Part shown: positions 52,643 through 60,769 of the stretch, piece after piece
Layout of the letters: each line of letters starts with the position of its first letter
How positions within the stretch are numbered: the first letter of the stretch is position 1
Source of the DNA: Phenylobacterium sp.
GTDB lineage: Bacteria; Pseudomonadota; Alphaproteobacteria; Caulobacterales; Caulobacteraceae
Assembly (NCBI RefSeq): GCF_030651185.1
Contig: NZ_JAUSCJ010000040.1
Location: 34,478-98,477 of the forward strand
Length of the DNA stretch: 64,000 bases
Reading direction: 5' to 3'
The notes under the pieces: model-generated
Seen by the model: the letters and a program-made list of their open reading frames with translations, nothing else
Told to the model about the DNA's origin: nothing
Databases searched by the model: none
Position numbers and translations under genes: made by a program

Positions 52643-54457
52643 ATGACCCGCATCCTCATCACCTCGGCCTTGCCCTACATCAACGGGATCAAGCACCTGG
52701 GAAACCTGGCGGGCTCCATGCTGCCGGCCGACGTCTATGCGCGGTTCCAGAGAGCGCGGGGCCGGGAAACGCTCTACATCTGCGCCACGGACGAGCACGG
52801 CACACCTGCCGAGCTGGGCGCCGCGGCCCTGGGCCAGGACGTGCGGGCCTATTGCGACGACCAGCACCAGATCCAGCGCGACCTCTATGCCGGATTCGGG
52901 ATCAGCTTTGACCATTTCGGCCGCTCGTCCTCGCTCCAGAACCGCACCCTGACCCAGCGCTTTGCTCAGGGGCTGTGGGAGGCCGGCTTCATCGAGGGGC
53001 GGGTGACCAAGCAGGTCTATTCGAACGCCGACAAGCGCTTCCTGCCCGACCGCTACGTGGTCGGCACCTGCCCGCACTGCGGCTACAACGCCGCCCGCGG
53101 CGACCAGTGCGACAACTGCACCCGGCAGCTCGATCCCGTCGACCTGATCCATCCGCGCTCGTCGGTCTCAGGGTCTGAGGACATCGAGATCCGCGACAGC
53201 TTGCACCTGTTCCTCAAGCAGACCGCCTTCGACGGCAAGCTGCGGGACTGGATCACCGAGAAGAAGGGCAAGTGGCCGGTCCTGGTCACCTCCACGGCGC
53301 TGAAGTGGCTGGACGAGGGCCTCCAGGATCGCGGCATCACGCGGGACCTGGAATGGGGCGTGCCGGTCAACGCCGCCGACTGGGGCCCCAACCCATCGGG
53401 CGAGCGCCCCGATGTGGCGGGCCTGGCGGGCAAGGTCTTCTACGTCTGGTTCGATGCGCCGATCGAGTACATCGGCGCCACCTGGGAGTGGTCGGCCGCC
53501 AAGCCGGGCGCCGACCCGGCCAGCGAGACCGAGTACGAGAGCTGGTGGCGCGGCCCGGCGGCCGACGACGTCAGCTATGTGGAGTTCATGGGCAAGGACA
53601 ACGTGCCCTTCCACACTGTGGGCTTCCCCTGCACCCTGTTCGGCTCCAACGAGACCAAGACCGCCGATGGCTTGTGGCGGCCGGCGTCCAATGCGCCGTG
53701 GAAGCTTGTGGACACCTTGAAGGGCTTCAACTGGCTAAACTATTACGGCGGCCGGTTCTCCACCACTCACCAGCGGGGCGTGTTCATCGACGCCGCCCTG
53801 GAGATCCTGCCGGCCGACTATTGGCGCTGGTGGATTGTAGCCAATGCGCCCGAGAGCAGCGACGCCATGTTCACCTGGGAGCAGTTCCAGGCCCAGGTGA
53901 ACGCCGACCTGGCCGACGTGCTGGGCAACTTCGTCAACCGCATCCTGAAGTTCACCGAGACCCGGTTCGAGGGCGTGGTTCCGGACGGCGGCGAGCCTGG
54001 CCCGCTGGAAGAGAAGCTCTATGCCGACATCGACGCCAAGCTCACCGAGCTGAACGAACAGATGGAGGCCATCGACTTCCGCAAGGCGACCCAAGCCCTG
54101 CGGCAACTCTGGGTGCTGGGCAACCAGTACCTGACCGAGGCCGCCCCCTGGACCGCCATCAAGACCGATCCTGCCCGCGCCGCCGTCGCGGTGCGCACCG
54201 GCCTGAACCTGGTGGCCCTGTTCGCCAAGGTCTCCGAGCCCTTCATCCCCTTCGCCGCCGAGAAGATCGCCGGCGGGGTGGGGGAGGCGTTCCCCGGGGC
54301 CTGGCCGACGGGGGAGGGCGCCGCCGTCCTCGACATCCTGCCCGCCGGCCGCAAGGTCAGCGCGCCTGAAGTGCTGTTCAAGAAGATCGAGAACGACCAG
54401 GTCGCCGCCTGGCTTGAGCGCTTCGGCGGTCCGGAGCCGGTGGAGGCCGAGGCCTAG
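52643..54457 (+). CDS. metG: Methionyl-tRNA synthetase
   Basis: A 604-residue class I aminoacyl-tRNA synthetase. The HIGH-type motif is PYINGIKHLGNLAGS; the zinc knuckle is CPHCGYNAARGDQCDNC; WEWSAA and KVFYVWFDAPIEYIG follow. In place of KMSKS the enzyme has RFSTTHQRGVFI, a variant seen as KFSTS--RG in one MetRS subgroup. The C-terminus is a helical anticodon domain (ANAPESSDAMFTWEQF, LGNFVNRILKF) with no MetRS-beta tail. The ATG at 52643 is taken; upstream ATG 52577 would add an unlikely leader. Confidence 0.95.
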   Translation: MTRILITSALPYINGIKHLGNLAGSMLPADVYARFQRARGRETLYICATDEHGTPAELGAAALGQDVRAYCDDQHQIQRDLYAGFGISFDHFGRSSSLQNRTLTQRFAQGLWEAGFIEGRVTKQVYSNADKRFLPDRYVVGTCPHCGYNAARGDQCDNCTRQLDPVDLIHPRSSVSGSEDIEIRDSLHLFLKQTAFDGKLRDWITEKKGKWPVLVTSTALKWLDEGLQDRGITRDLEWGVPVNAADWGPNPSGERPDVAGLAGKVFYVWFDAPIEYIGATWEWSAAKPGADPASETEYESWWRGPAADDVSYVEFMGKDNVPFHTVGFPCTLFGSNETKTADGLWRPASNAPWKLVDTLKGFNWLNYYGGRFSTTHQRGVFIDAALEILPADYWRWWIVANAPESSDAMFTWEQFQAQVNADLADVLGNFVNRILKFTETRFEGVVPDGGEPGPLEEKLYADIDAKLTELNEQMEAIDFRKATQALRQLWVLGNQYLTEAAPWTAIKTDPARAAVAVRTGLNLVALFAKVSEPFIPFAAEKIAGGVGEAFPGAWPTGEGAAVLDILPAGRKVSAPEVLFKKIENDQVAAWLERFGGPEPVEAEA

Positions 54458-54566
54458 CGAGTTCCAGCACTTGTTGGCCGATGGCCGCGACCCGATGCTT
54501 CAACAAAGAGCTTGTTATGAAATCGGCAAATTCTAGCTTCACTGGTTAAGTACTGAGGCGAGATGC

Positions 54567-54811
54567 ATGGACCAGTCGGGCCCTATGTTGCTTCAATTCA
54601 TACCGAGCCTGGTGCTTGGTATCATCTACGCCATTGTGGTGTTCATCATAGCCCGGAAGCGGCGGATGAACCCTTGAGGTTGGACGGTAGCAACGCTGAT
54701 TCCAATCGTTGGACTGCTCATCGCCGCCGTGTTTTCCTTCTGACGATGCTGTCTGTTCTTGATCGTCTGAACGCCCTGGAATCCGAAGGATCTCCAAGGG
54801 TCGGAGGGTAG
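54567..54811 (+). pseudogene. Decayed small membrane protein gene (nonsense plus frameshift)
   Basis: Frame from ATG 54567 (or 54585) reads LLQFIPSLVLGIIYAIVVF, IIARKRRMNP, then TGA at 54675, then continues in the same frame GWTVATLIPIVGLLIAAVF. The TGA stands where a Trp would be expected (RMNPWGWT). A one-base loss near 54735 then moves the reading to another frame, where LLTMLSVLDRLNALES follows. Together they form a plausible two-helix protein, LIPxxGxxxAAVFFLLTxLSVLDRLNALE, resembling a common alphaproteobacterial family. Two lesions make it non-functional unless sequencing is at fault. Confidence 0.6.
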
Positions 54812-54815
54812 GCGA

Positions 54816-55562
54816 CTAACTCACCTGAGCTCCGGCGAACCAGCGCATCCGGTAGGCGTTCATGGCCGTCTCGCCCAGGCGGTCCAGCAGGCGGTAGTTG
54901 ACGAAGGCGCCGACCGGCGCGCCGATCACCGGGATCATCTGGGCCAGCTTGGCCAGGTCGATATAGTCCCGGTACTCCTGCTGGAAACGGCGCCAGTCGA
55001 GGCTTTCCAGGCCGCCCTGCGCCATGACCTGGGCGCTGTCCCAGTCGGCGAGCGCCTCATAGGCCTCGGGTCGGCGAGAGGCGCTGGAGAAGGCCAGGCT
55101 GAAGATCCGCAGGATGTAGAGCCGCTCGGCCAGGTCGTCGCCGGAGTGGCCGTAGACGGCGGCCAAGTCAAACAGCAGCTTGATCTTCAGCCCGATCAGC
55201 ACCGGGAAGTCCGCCGCCGCCAGCAGGAAGCCGCCGGCGCCGGCCACCCCGCCCTCGGCCGCCGCGGTGGTGCGCCAGGCCATGATCTTGTCGCGCGCCT
55301 GGGCCTCGCGGGCCCGCAGGGTGGCGCCCTCGACCGGTGGTGGGCTGGTGACATCGGCGCCGGTCAGAATCGCCCGCGTCATCTGCTCCATGGCCGCGGT
55401 GATGACGCTGTGCACCTTCTCCGGGATCAGGTTGTTGATGCGGTCCTGCAGATTGCGCGTCGCCTTGTCGAAGGGCCCGGCGGGCTTGAGCACGCGCTCG
55501 CGCCAGGCGGCCATTTCGGCGCGGACCTGGGTGTCATAGGCGACGTCGGAAATCTCACTCAT
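54816..55562 (-). CDS. EcsC family protein
   Basis: A 248-residue protein: MSEISDVAYDTQVRAEMAAW at the start, then LQDRINNLIPEKVHSVITAA, EGGVAGAGGFLLAAADFPVLIGLKIKLLFDLAAVYG (the conserved EcsC membrane-associated region), and GAPVGAFVNYRLLDRLGETAMNAYR at the end. EcsC proteins are linked to secretion and competence in Bacillus, but here the operon partners EcsA and EcsB are absent. Function remains unknown. The ATG at 55562 is chosen; the open frame beyond is a shadow of the convergent SDR gene. Confidence 0.85.
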   Translation of the reverse strand: MSEISDVAYDTQVRAEMAAWRERVLKPAGPFDKATRNLQDRINNLIPEKVHSVITAAMEQMTRAILTGADVTSPPPVEGATLRAREAQARDKIMAWRTTAAAEGGVAGAGGFLLAAADFPVLIGLKIKLLFDLAAVYGHSGDDLAERLYILRIFSLAFSSASRRPEAYEALADWDSAQVMAQGGLESLDWRRFQQEYRDYIDLAKLAQMIPVIGAPVGAFVNYRLLDRLGETAMNAYRMRWFAGAQVS

Positions 55563-55739
55563 GGTCACCGGTTTGAACGGCGGACCCGCAACCTGCAAGC
55601 CCGCGCAGGGCGCCATACCCATCACTCGAAAACTGGCCTGTCCGGGCGGAAAGGCCTCGCCTCCCGCCCTAACCCTCGCCATAAAGTCGGCATTCAACGG
55701 CGCATCGACGCCGGTCATTCGTTTCGCGAGGAAACCCCA

Positions 55740-56507
55740 TTGCGCAATCTGTTCAGCGTTGAAGGCAAGGTCGTACTGGTCACCGGCGGGAGCCGCGGCA
55801 TCGGCGAGATGATCGCCCGTGGTTACGTCGAGAATGGCGCGAAAGTGTACATCTCCTCGCGCAAGGCCGAGGTCTGCGACCGCGTGGCCGAAGAGCTGTC
55901 GGAATACGGGACCTGCATCTCGCTGCCCTTCGACCTGGGGGGCATGGATGGCATCTCGGGCCTGGCCGCCGCCATCGCCGAGCGGGAAGAGAAGCTCCAC
56001 GTCCTGGTCAACAACGCCGGCGCCACCTGGGGCGCGCCCATCGACGAGTTCCCGGAAAGCGGCTGGGACAAGGTGGTGGACCTCAACACCAAGTCGGTCT
56101 TCTTCCTGACCCAGAAGCTGCTGCCGCAACTCCGCGCGGCGGCCACCCACGAGGACCCGGCCCGGGTGATCAACATCGCCTCGGTGAACGGCATCGAGCC
56201 CCCCGGCCTGGAGACCTATTCCTATTCCACCTCCAAGGCCGGCTGCATCATGCTGACCCGCCACCTGGCCAAGCGCCTGGCCCCTGAGCATATCTGCGTC
56301 AACGCCATCGCCCCGGGGCCCTTCCCCAGCCACATGATGGCCGCGACCCTGGCCCGCGCCGGCGACGCCATCGCCAAGGGCAACCCGCGGGGCCGGATCG
56401 GCACGCCGGAAGACATCGCCGGCGTGGCGATCTTCCTGTCCTCGCGCGCCTCGGCCTACACCACGGGCACGACCGTTCCCTGCGACGGCGGTTCGGCCGA
56501 GTTCTAG
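55740..56507 (+). CDS. Short-chain dehydrogenase/reductase (SDR)
   Basis: A 255-residue NAD(P)-dependent oxidoreductase. VLVTGGSRGIGEMIARGY gives the cofactor motif TGxxxGIG, LVNNAGATWGAP the NNAG motif, NIASVNG the catalytic Ser, YSYSTSKAG the YxxxK pair, and NAIAPGPFPSHMM the PG motif. YISSRKAE suggests a preference for NADP (Arg after strand 2). No ATG is found: the TTG at 55740 has GCGAGGAAA before it. Substrate unknown. Divergent with EcsC. Confidence 0.92.
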   Translation: MRNLFSVEGKVVLVTGGSRGIGEMIARGYVENGAKVYISSRKAEVCDRVAEELSEYGTCISLPFDLGGMDGISGLAAAIAEREEKLHVLVNNAGATWGAPIDEFPESGWDKVVDLNTKSVFFLTQKLLPQLRAAATHEDPARVINIASVNGIEPPGLETYSYSTSKAGCIMLTRHLAKRLAPEHICVNAIAPGPFPSHMMAATLARAGDAIAKGNPRGRIGTPEDIAGVAIFLSSRASAYTTGTTVPCDGGSAEF

Positions 56508-56556
56508 GTCCAGGTATCGGTTGGCCGCCCGCCGCATCGGCCCTATCAGGGTCGGC

Positions 56557-56853
56557 ATGGCGGGCGGTTGGCTGATCGGCGTGATGGTGCAGGCTCCGGA
56601 GGAGAAGGCCTTCCTGCGCCACTATTACGCCGTCGGCTTCGAAGACCGCGCCAAGGCAGAATGGACCGGCGTCGACCATGCCCTGAAGGCCGGGATCGTC
56701 GCCTCAAGCCCCGTCGATGGCCTTGAGCCGGTCCAGGCCATCAGCCAGGTCCCGGCCACCATGATGAAGACCCTGGGCCTCGCCGACGGTCAGGTTCGGG
56801 CTCTGGGCTGGCAGTATCCCCGCCGCTGGATCATTCCGCACCTGACGGTCTAG
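56557..56853 (+). CDS. Hypothetical protein, 98 residues
   Basis: A small soluble protein reading WLIGVMVQAPEEKAFLRHYY, AVGFEDRAKAEWTGVDHALK, ASSPVDGLEPVQAISQVPA and ending in ALGWQYPRRWIIPHLTV. I recognise this only as a type of hypothetical protein seen in Caulobacterales; no domain was identified. The ATG at 56557 is chosen over a TTG at 56521. The stop overlaps the convergent flavoprotein gene by 23 bases, and codon usage is normal. Confidence 0.6.
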   Translation: MAGGWLIGVMVQAPEEKAFLRHYYAVGFEDRAKAEWTGVDHALKAGIVASSPVDGLEPVQAISQVPATMMKTLGLADGQVRALGWQYPRRWIIPHLTV

Positions 56854-58027
56854 CCAGGATCGCGCGCGCCGCCGCCGCGCCCGTGGCGAAGCAGGCCTGA
56901 AGCAGGTAGCCTCCGGTGGGAGCCTCCCAGTCCAACATCTCGCCGGCCACATAGACGCCGCACCGGGCCCTCAGCATCAGGCTTTCGTCTACCGCGTCTA
57001 ACCGCACCCCGCCGGCCGTGGAGATGGCGCGGGCGATCCCCTGCAGGCCGGTGAGCTTCAGGGGGGCACGCTTGATGGCGGCGGGGAGATCGGCGGGCAG
57101 GGCGACGCCGTGGGCTTCCCGCAGCAGATTGATCTCCAGGGGCGAGAGATTGCCCGCCTTGCGCAGGAATGTGGCCGTTGACTGGCCGGCGCGGGGGCGG
57201 TCCAGGCGCGCGGCGAGCTGCGCCACGGAGAGGTCGGGGCGCAGGTCGATCTCGATGCGGGTCGAGCCCTGAGCCGCGATCGCCGCGCGGAGGTCCGCCG
57301 AGAGGGCGTAGATCGCCCCGCCCTCGATGCCGTAGGCGGCCACCACCGCCTCGCCCCGGACGGTGCGGCGGCCATGGGTGACGGCGATGGCTTTCAGCGG
57401 CTGGCCCGCGAACCGCTCGCGGAAAACCGGGCTCCAATCCACCGTGAAGCCGCCGTTGGCGGGCTCGAAGGGCGCGAGCGCAACTCCCTGATCGGCCAGC
57501 AGGGCCGCCCAGGCGCCGTCCGAGCCCAGCTTGGCCCAGCTGGCGCCGCCCAGGGCCAGGACGGTGGCGGCGGGGCGGACGGTTTCGCCGTTCTCGAAGA
57601 CCAGGGCTCCGTCCGGGGTCCAGCCGGTCCAGGTCATGCGGGTCTTGAAGGTGACCCCCTGGGCGTTCAGCCGCGCCAGCCAGGCCCGCAGCAGGGGCGA
57701 GGCCTTCAGACTCTTGGGGAACACCCGGCCGCTGGAGCCGACGAAGGTCGGCTGGCCCAGGCCCTGCGCCCAGGCGATCAGGTTGGCGGGGGCGAAGGCC
57801 TCCAGGACTGGCTTCAGCGTCTTGCCGGCAGGGCCATAGCGGCCGAGGAACGGCCGAAAGTCTTCGGAATGGGTGAGGTTCAGGCCGCCCCGCCCGGCCA
57901 TCAGGAACTTTCGCCCCAGGCTTGGCATGCGCTCATAGACGGTGACCGATCGTCCCGCCGCGCTCAGCACCTCGGCGGCCATCAGGCCCGCCGGCCCACC
58001 GCCGATCACCGCAATCGTCTCGCTCAT
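56831..58027 (-). CDS. NAD(P)/FAD-dependent oxidoreductase, BaiN/HI0933 (TIGR03862) family
   Basis: A 398-residue flavoprotein: IAVIGGGPAGLMAAEVLSAAG (FAD motif), ERMPSLGRKFLMAGRGGLNL and THSED form the family signature, ALGGASWAKLGSDGAW lies in the middle and VYVAGEMLDWEAPTGGYLLQ at the C-terminus marks the second FAD segment. BaiN in gut bacteria reduces bile-acid intermediates, but substrates of the wider family are not known. It is soluble. It is divergent from a small gene at 58125 across about 97 bases. Confidence 0.88.
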   Translation of the reverse strand: MSETIAVIGGGPAGLMAAEVLSAAGRSVTVYERMPSLGRKFLMAGRGGLNLTHSEDFRPFLGRYGPAGKTLKPVLEAFAPANLIAWAQGLGQPTFVGSSGRVFPKSLKASPLLRAWLARLNAQGVTFKTRMTWTGWTPDGALVFENGETVRPAATVLALGGASWAKLGSDGAWAALLADQGVALAPFEPANGGFTVDWSPVFRERFAGQPLKAIAVTHGRRTVRGEAVVAAYGIEGGAIYALSADLRAAIAAQGSTRIEIDLRPDLSVAQLAARLDRPRAGQSTATFLRKAGNLSPLEINLLREAHGVALPADLPAAIKRAPLKLTGLQGIARAISTAGGVRLDAVDESLMLRARCGVYVAGEMLDWEAPTGGYLLQACFATGAAAARAILARPSGAE

Positions 58028-58124
58028 GGCAGGGGTTTAGACGAGGCGGCCCTCCGCGTCCGCAAACTGTCGCCTGGGTCACGGCGAATGTGCGATGATG
58101 GGAGTCTAACGCAGGGGCTCGACC

Positions 58125-58262
58125 ATGAAACCGCCGTCCAAGGACAACCCCCGCACCTATGCGCCGCCGACCCCCAAGGTGGCCCGCATGAAGCCCGGCA
58201 AGGTGTTGACCGCCGCGGAGAAGGCGGCGTTCCTGGCCTCGCGGCCCGACCTGAAGAAATAG
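58125..58262 (+). CDS. Small basic protein, 45 residues
   Basis: A short open frame reads MKPPSKDNPRTYAPPTPKVA, RMKPGKVLTAAEKAAFL and ends RPDLKK. Lys and Pro are frequent and the second half is amphipathic helix-like. CAGGGG is upstream at proper distance and a strong hairpin follows the stop at 58279. Codon bias follows the genome. I judge it real; the function is not known. Confidence 0.55.
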   Translation: MKPPSKDNPRTYAPPTPKVARMKPGKVLTAAEKAAFLASRPDLKK

Positions 58263-58278
58263 GGGGGCACGCCCCATT

Positions 58279-58320
58279 GCAGGAAAATCCCCGGGGGACA
58301 TGAGTCGGGGACTTTCCTGC
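58279..58320 (+). terminator. Hairpin after the 45-residue gene
   Basis: GCAGGAAAATCCCCG pairs with CGGGGACTTTCCTGC with only one mismatch, giving a 15-bp stem around a 12-base loop. It starts 16 bases after the stop codon. No T-run follows. Confidence 0.6.
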
Positions 58321-58609
58321 CTGGCGACTAGAGTGTTGGGGCTCGTCGCAAGACTCCCAACGCCAATAGCCCAGCTTGGTTCCGCGCATTGTGAACGCTC
58401 GGCGCCGCACCTTGTTCAGCGCCGGTTCAACCGCGCGCCGCCATTGTCCAAATCAAGGCCGGACGTCATTTCCCGTCCCTCAACGCGACGCCCGGTCCGC
58501 GGCGCGCCAGGCTCCCTCCCGGGCTTGGCGCGCCGTCCTGCGTTTTGCGCGCCCCTGGGCTTCGCCGCCGCCGATTGTTCTGTTAGGCCCGGTCGGGGAG
58601 AACAAAGGC
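58321..58609. other. Non-coding gap before the second FkbM gene
   Basis: The 289 bases contain no convincing gene. They hold a GTTGGG...CCCAAC hairpin (about 58334-58360) and two GGCGCGCC palindromes at 58501-58508 and 58527-58534 that can pair. A GGGGAG site before 58610 belongs to the next gene. Confidence 0.4.
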
Positions 58610-59419
58610 ATGCTTGAGACGACAACCGCCTATGGGCTCAACTTGCTGACCCCCAGCGCCGACACAGGTGTCAGCAAGGCGCTCCGCGAGTTCGGGGAGT
58701 TCGCCAGGCCCGAGGTGGAACTGATCGCCGAGCTGTTGGGCGCGGGGACCTATGTAGACGTTGGTGCGAACCTCGGCTCAATCGCCCTGCCTGTCGCGAA
58801 GTCGGGCAGGCGGGTCATCGCGATTGAGGCAAATCGCGGCCTGGCCGGCCTGCTGGCGACAAACGCCCTCAACAATGGGCTCTACAACGTCGAGGTACAC
58901 CACGCCGCGGTCGGCGAGACGCGGCGCCTCGCGAAATTTCCGATGGTGCCCCTGTCGGCGGTGACCAATCTCGGCATTTCAGGATTTCACCTGGCGGGAC
59001 GTTACCCCGAGGAGGTGGTGCAGATGACCACCCTGGACGCCATCACGCCGCCAGACACGACGATCATCAAGATCGATGTCGAGGGCTATGAACGTCAGGT
59101 GATGGTCGGGGCAGACGCGGTCCTGAACAGAATTCGCCCCGCCTGGATCGTGGAGTCGGGGAGTGACACGCCGGAGAACCGCGTGGTGATGGAGATGTTT
59201 CGCGCCGCCGGCTATCAACTCTGGTGGTTCCTCGCCCCCTTCGTCACCCGGCAGACCAGCCGCGCCGGCGATCCTGCGATGTTGACCCGTGGCGACTTCA
59301 ACATCGTGGCCATGCCCGATGGACGCGAGCCGCCTTGGGGGATGCCTCTGGTCGCGGGACCGCCCCCGCGCCCTGTTGGGCCGGCGAACTATCCCTATCT
59401 CTCCCGTTTCGGCTTTTGA
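58610..59419 (+). CDS. FkbM family methyltransferase (second copy)
   Basis: A 269-residue SAM-dependent methyltransferase: TYVDVGANLGSIALPVAKSG (SAM motif I), VIAIEANRGLAGLLATNA, and TTLDAITPPDTTIIKIDVEGYERQVMVGA, the FkbM hallmark. A C-terminal extension of about 60 residues is Pro-rich. It differs from the first copy at 51.2 kb in having a regular VDVGANLG motif. Likely O-methylation of surface saccharides. The ATG at 58610 with GGGGAG upstream is chosen. Confidence 0.88.
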   Translation: MLETTTAYGLNLLTPSADTGVSKALREFGEFARPEVELIAELLGAGTYVDVGANLGSIALPVAKSGRRVIAIEANRGLAGLLATNALNNGLYNVEVHHAAVGETRRLAKFPMVPLSAVTNLGISGFHLAGRYPEEVVQMTTLDAITPPDTTIIKIDVEGYERQVMVGADAVLNRIRPAWIVESGSDTPENRVVMEMFRAAGYQLWWFLAPFVTRQTSRAGDPAMLTRGDFNIVAMPDGREPPWGMPLVAGPPPRPVGPANYPYLSRFGF

Positions 59420-59511
59420 GCGAGCTCACCCGGAGCGCGCGAGATGAGTCCATCTGAAACCACAAGCTGGAGGCCTGCGCCGGGCGGAGAACGGCTCGTG
59501 CCTCTCGCCCG

Positions 59512-60201
59512 TCAGTGCTTCCCGGGCTTGATGTCCAGGAAGTCGGGCATGACGGCGTTGTAGCTCGGGGTCTGGCCCAGGCGCTCGACAGCGTCGCGGT
59601 GACCTTCCCACATCATGTGCACGGCCACGTAGAGCACGATCACCAGGCCGACATAGCCGATCCAGCGATAGCGCTGCAGCAGGTTGGCGATCCAGCTGGC
59701 GGCCACACCCATCAGGGCGACGGAGAAGATCAGGCCGAACACCAGGACCGAGGGATGTTCCCGCGCCGCGCCGGCCACCGCCAGCACGTTGTCCAGGCTC
59801 ATGGACAGGTCGGCGATCAGGATCTGCAGGAAGGCCGCCTTGAAGGTCTTGGCTTCGCGCATCGGCGGATTGTCGGAGAGGGCCTCGGCCTGGGCGTGGG
59901 TCGCCTGCTCGCGCATTTCGCGCCACATCTTCCAGCAGACCCACAGCAGCAGGATGCCGCCGGCGAACAGCAGGCCGATGATGCCCAGCAGCTGGGTGGT
60001 GATCAGCGCGAAGCCGATCCGCATCACGACGGCGGCGGCCAGGCCCCACAGGATCACCTTGCGCCGCTGCTCTGCGGGCAATCCGCCGGCGGCCAGGCCC
60101 ACGGCCACGGCGTTGTCGCCGGCCAGGACCAGGTCGATCATCATCACCTGCAGAAAGGCGGAGCCGGCGGCCATGAAGTCAGGGGTGAATAGCGTTTCCA
60201 T
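59512..60201 (-). CDS. TerC family integral membrane protein
   Basis: A 229-residue protein with seven helices and the two signature DN motifs of TerC: MIDLVLAGDNAVAVGLAAG (residues 21-40) and LIADLSMSLDNVLAVAGAA (near residue 130). The acidic residues are expected to handle a divalent cation; related TerC proteins export Mn(II) or contribute to tellurite resistance. A cytosolic His/Glu loop (REQATHAQAEALSDN) lies between the halves. It directly follows a decayed copy (gap 2 bases) and a large His-rich protein gene 570 bases upstream. Confidence 0.92.
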   Translation of the reverse strand: METLFTPDFMAAGSAFLQVMMIDLVLAGDNAVAVGLAAGGLPAEQRRKVILWGLAAAVVMRIGFALITTQLLGIIGLLFAGGILLLWVCWKMWREMREQATHAQAEALSDNPPMREAKTFKAAFLQILIADLSMSLDNVLAVAGAAREHPSVLVFGLIFSVALMGVAASWIANLLQRYRWIGYVGLVIVLYVAVHMMWEGHRDAVERLGQTPSYNAVMPDFLDIKPGKH

Positions 60202-60203
60202 GG

Positions 60204-60694
60204 TCAGTTCCGTCCGGCTTGATGGGCCGCGACTTGGTCGGGCGTGATGGCGAGGGGGGCTGGCAGGGCGGCGTTATAGGCGCTGACCTCGCCCAGGTCG
60301 ACGACGACGCTGCGGTGACCTTCCCAGATCATGTGCAGGGCCACGGAGAAGACGATGGCCAAGCCGACATGGGCCAGCCAGCGGAAACGGTGCCGCAGGC
60401 TGGCGGTCCAGGTCGCGGCCACCCCCATCAGGGTGACGGAGATCAGCAGCCCGGCCAGCAGCAGCCCTACCATGTTCAGTAGCTGGACGGTGAGCAGGGC
60501 GAAGCCAATCAGCATCACCACCGCGCCGGCCAGGCCCAGGATGGCGGCCTTGCGGCGCTGGGTCTCCGGCAAGCCGGCCGCCGACAGCCCCACCGCGACG
60601 GCGTTGTCGCCGGCCAAGGCCAGATCGATCATCACCACCTGAAAAACGCGGCGATCGCGCCGGCGGCGGGCAGATGCGGAACGGCGAGAACCAT
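60204..60694 (-). pseudogene. Decayed second TerC gene
   Basis: The start ATG at 60694 gives MVLAVPHLPAAGAIAAFF, then a shift in the T-run at 60642-60646 puts the body QVVMIDLALAGDNAVAVGLS in another frame. After GLLLAG the frame jumps straight to LLISVTLMGVAATWTASL, so about 85 residues found in the intact copy, including the second DN motif, are deleted. C-terminal HMIWEGHRSVVVDLGEVSAYNA aligns with the intact copy. A tandem duplicate that has lost function. Confidence 0.8.
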
Positions 60695-60737
60695 GCCCCT
60701 CAATGCCGCGCCCCGTCGCGCAGGGCAAGATGGGGTT

Positions 60738-60762
60738 CTCCCTCCCCGGACAGGGGAGGGAG
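60738..60762 (-). terminator. Hairpin after the His-rich protein gene
   Basis: CTCCCTCCCC pairs perfectly with GGGGAGGGAG around a five-base loop, eight bases downstream of the stop codon on the minus strand. Same CTCCCC core as other gene-end hairpins of this window. Confidence 0.5.
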
Positions 60763-60769
60763 GGCGACC

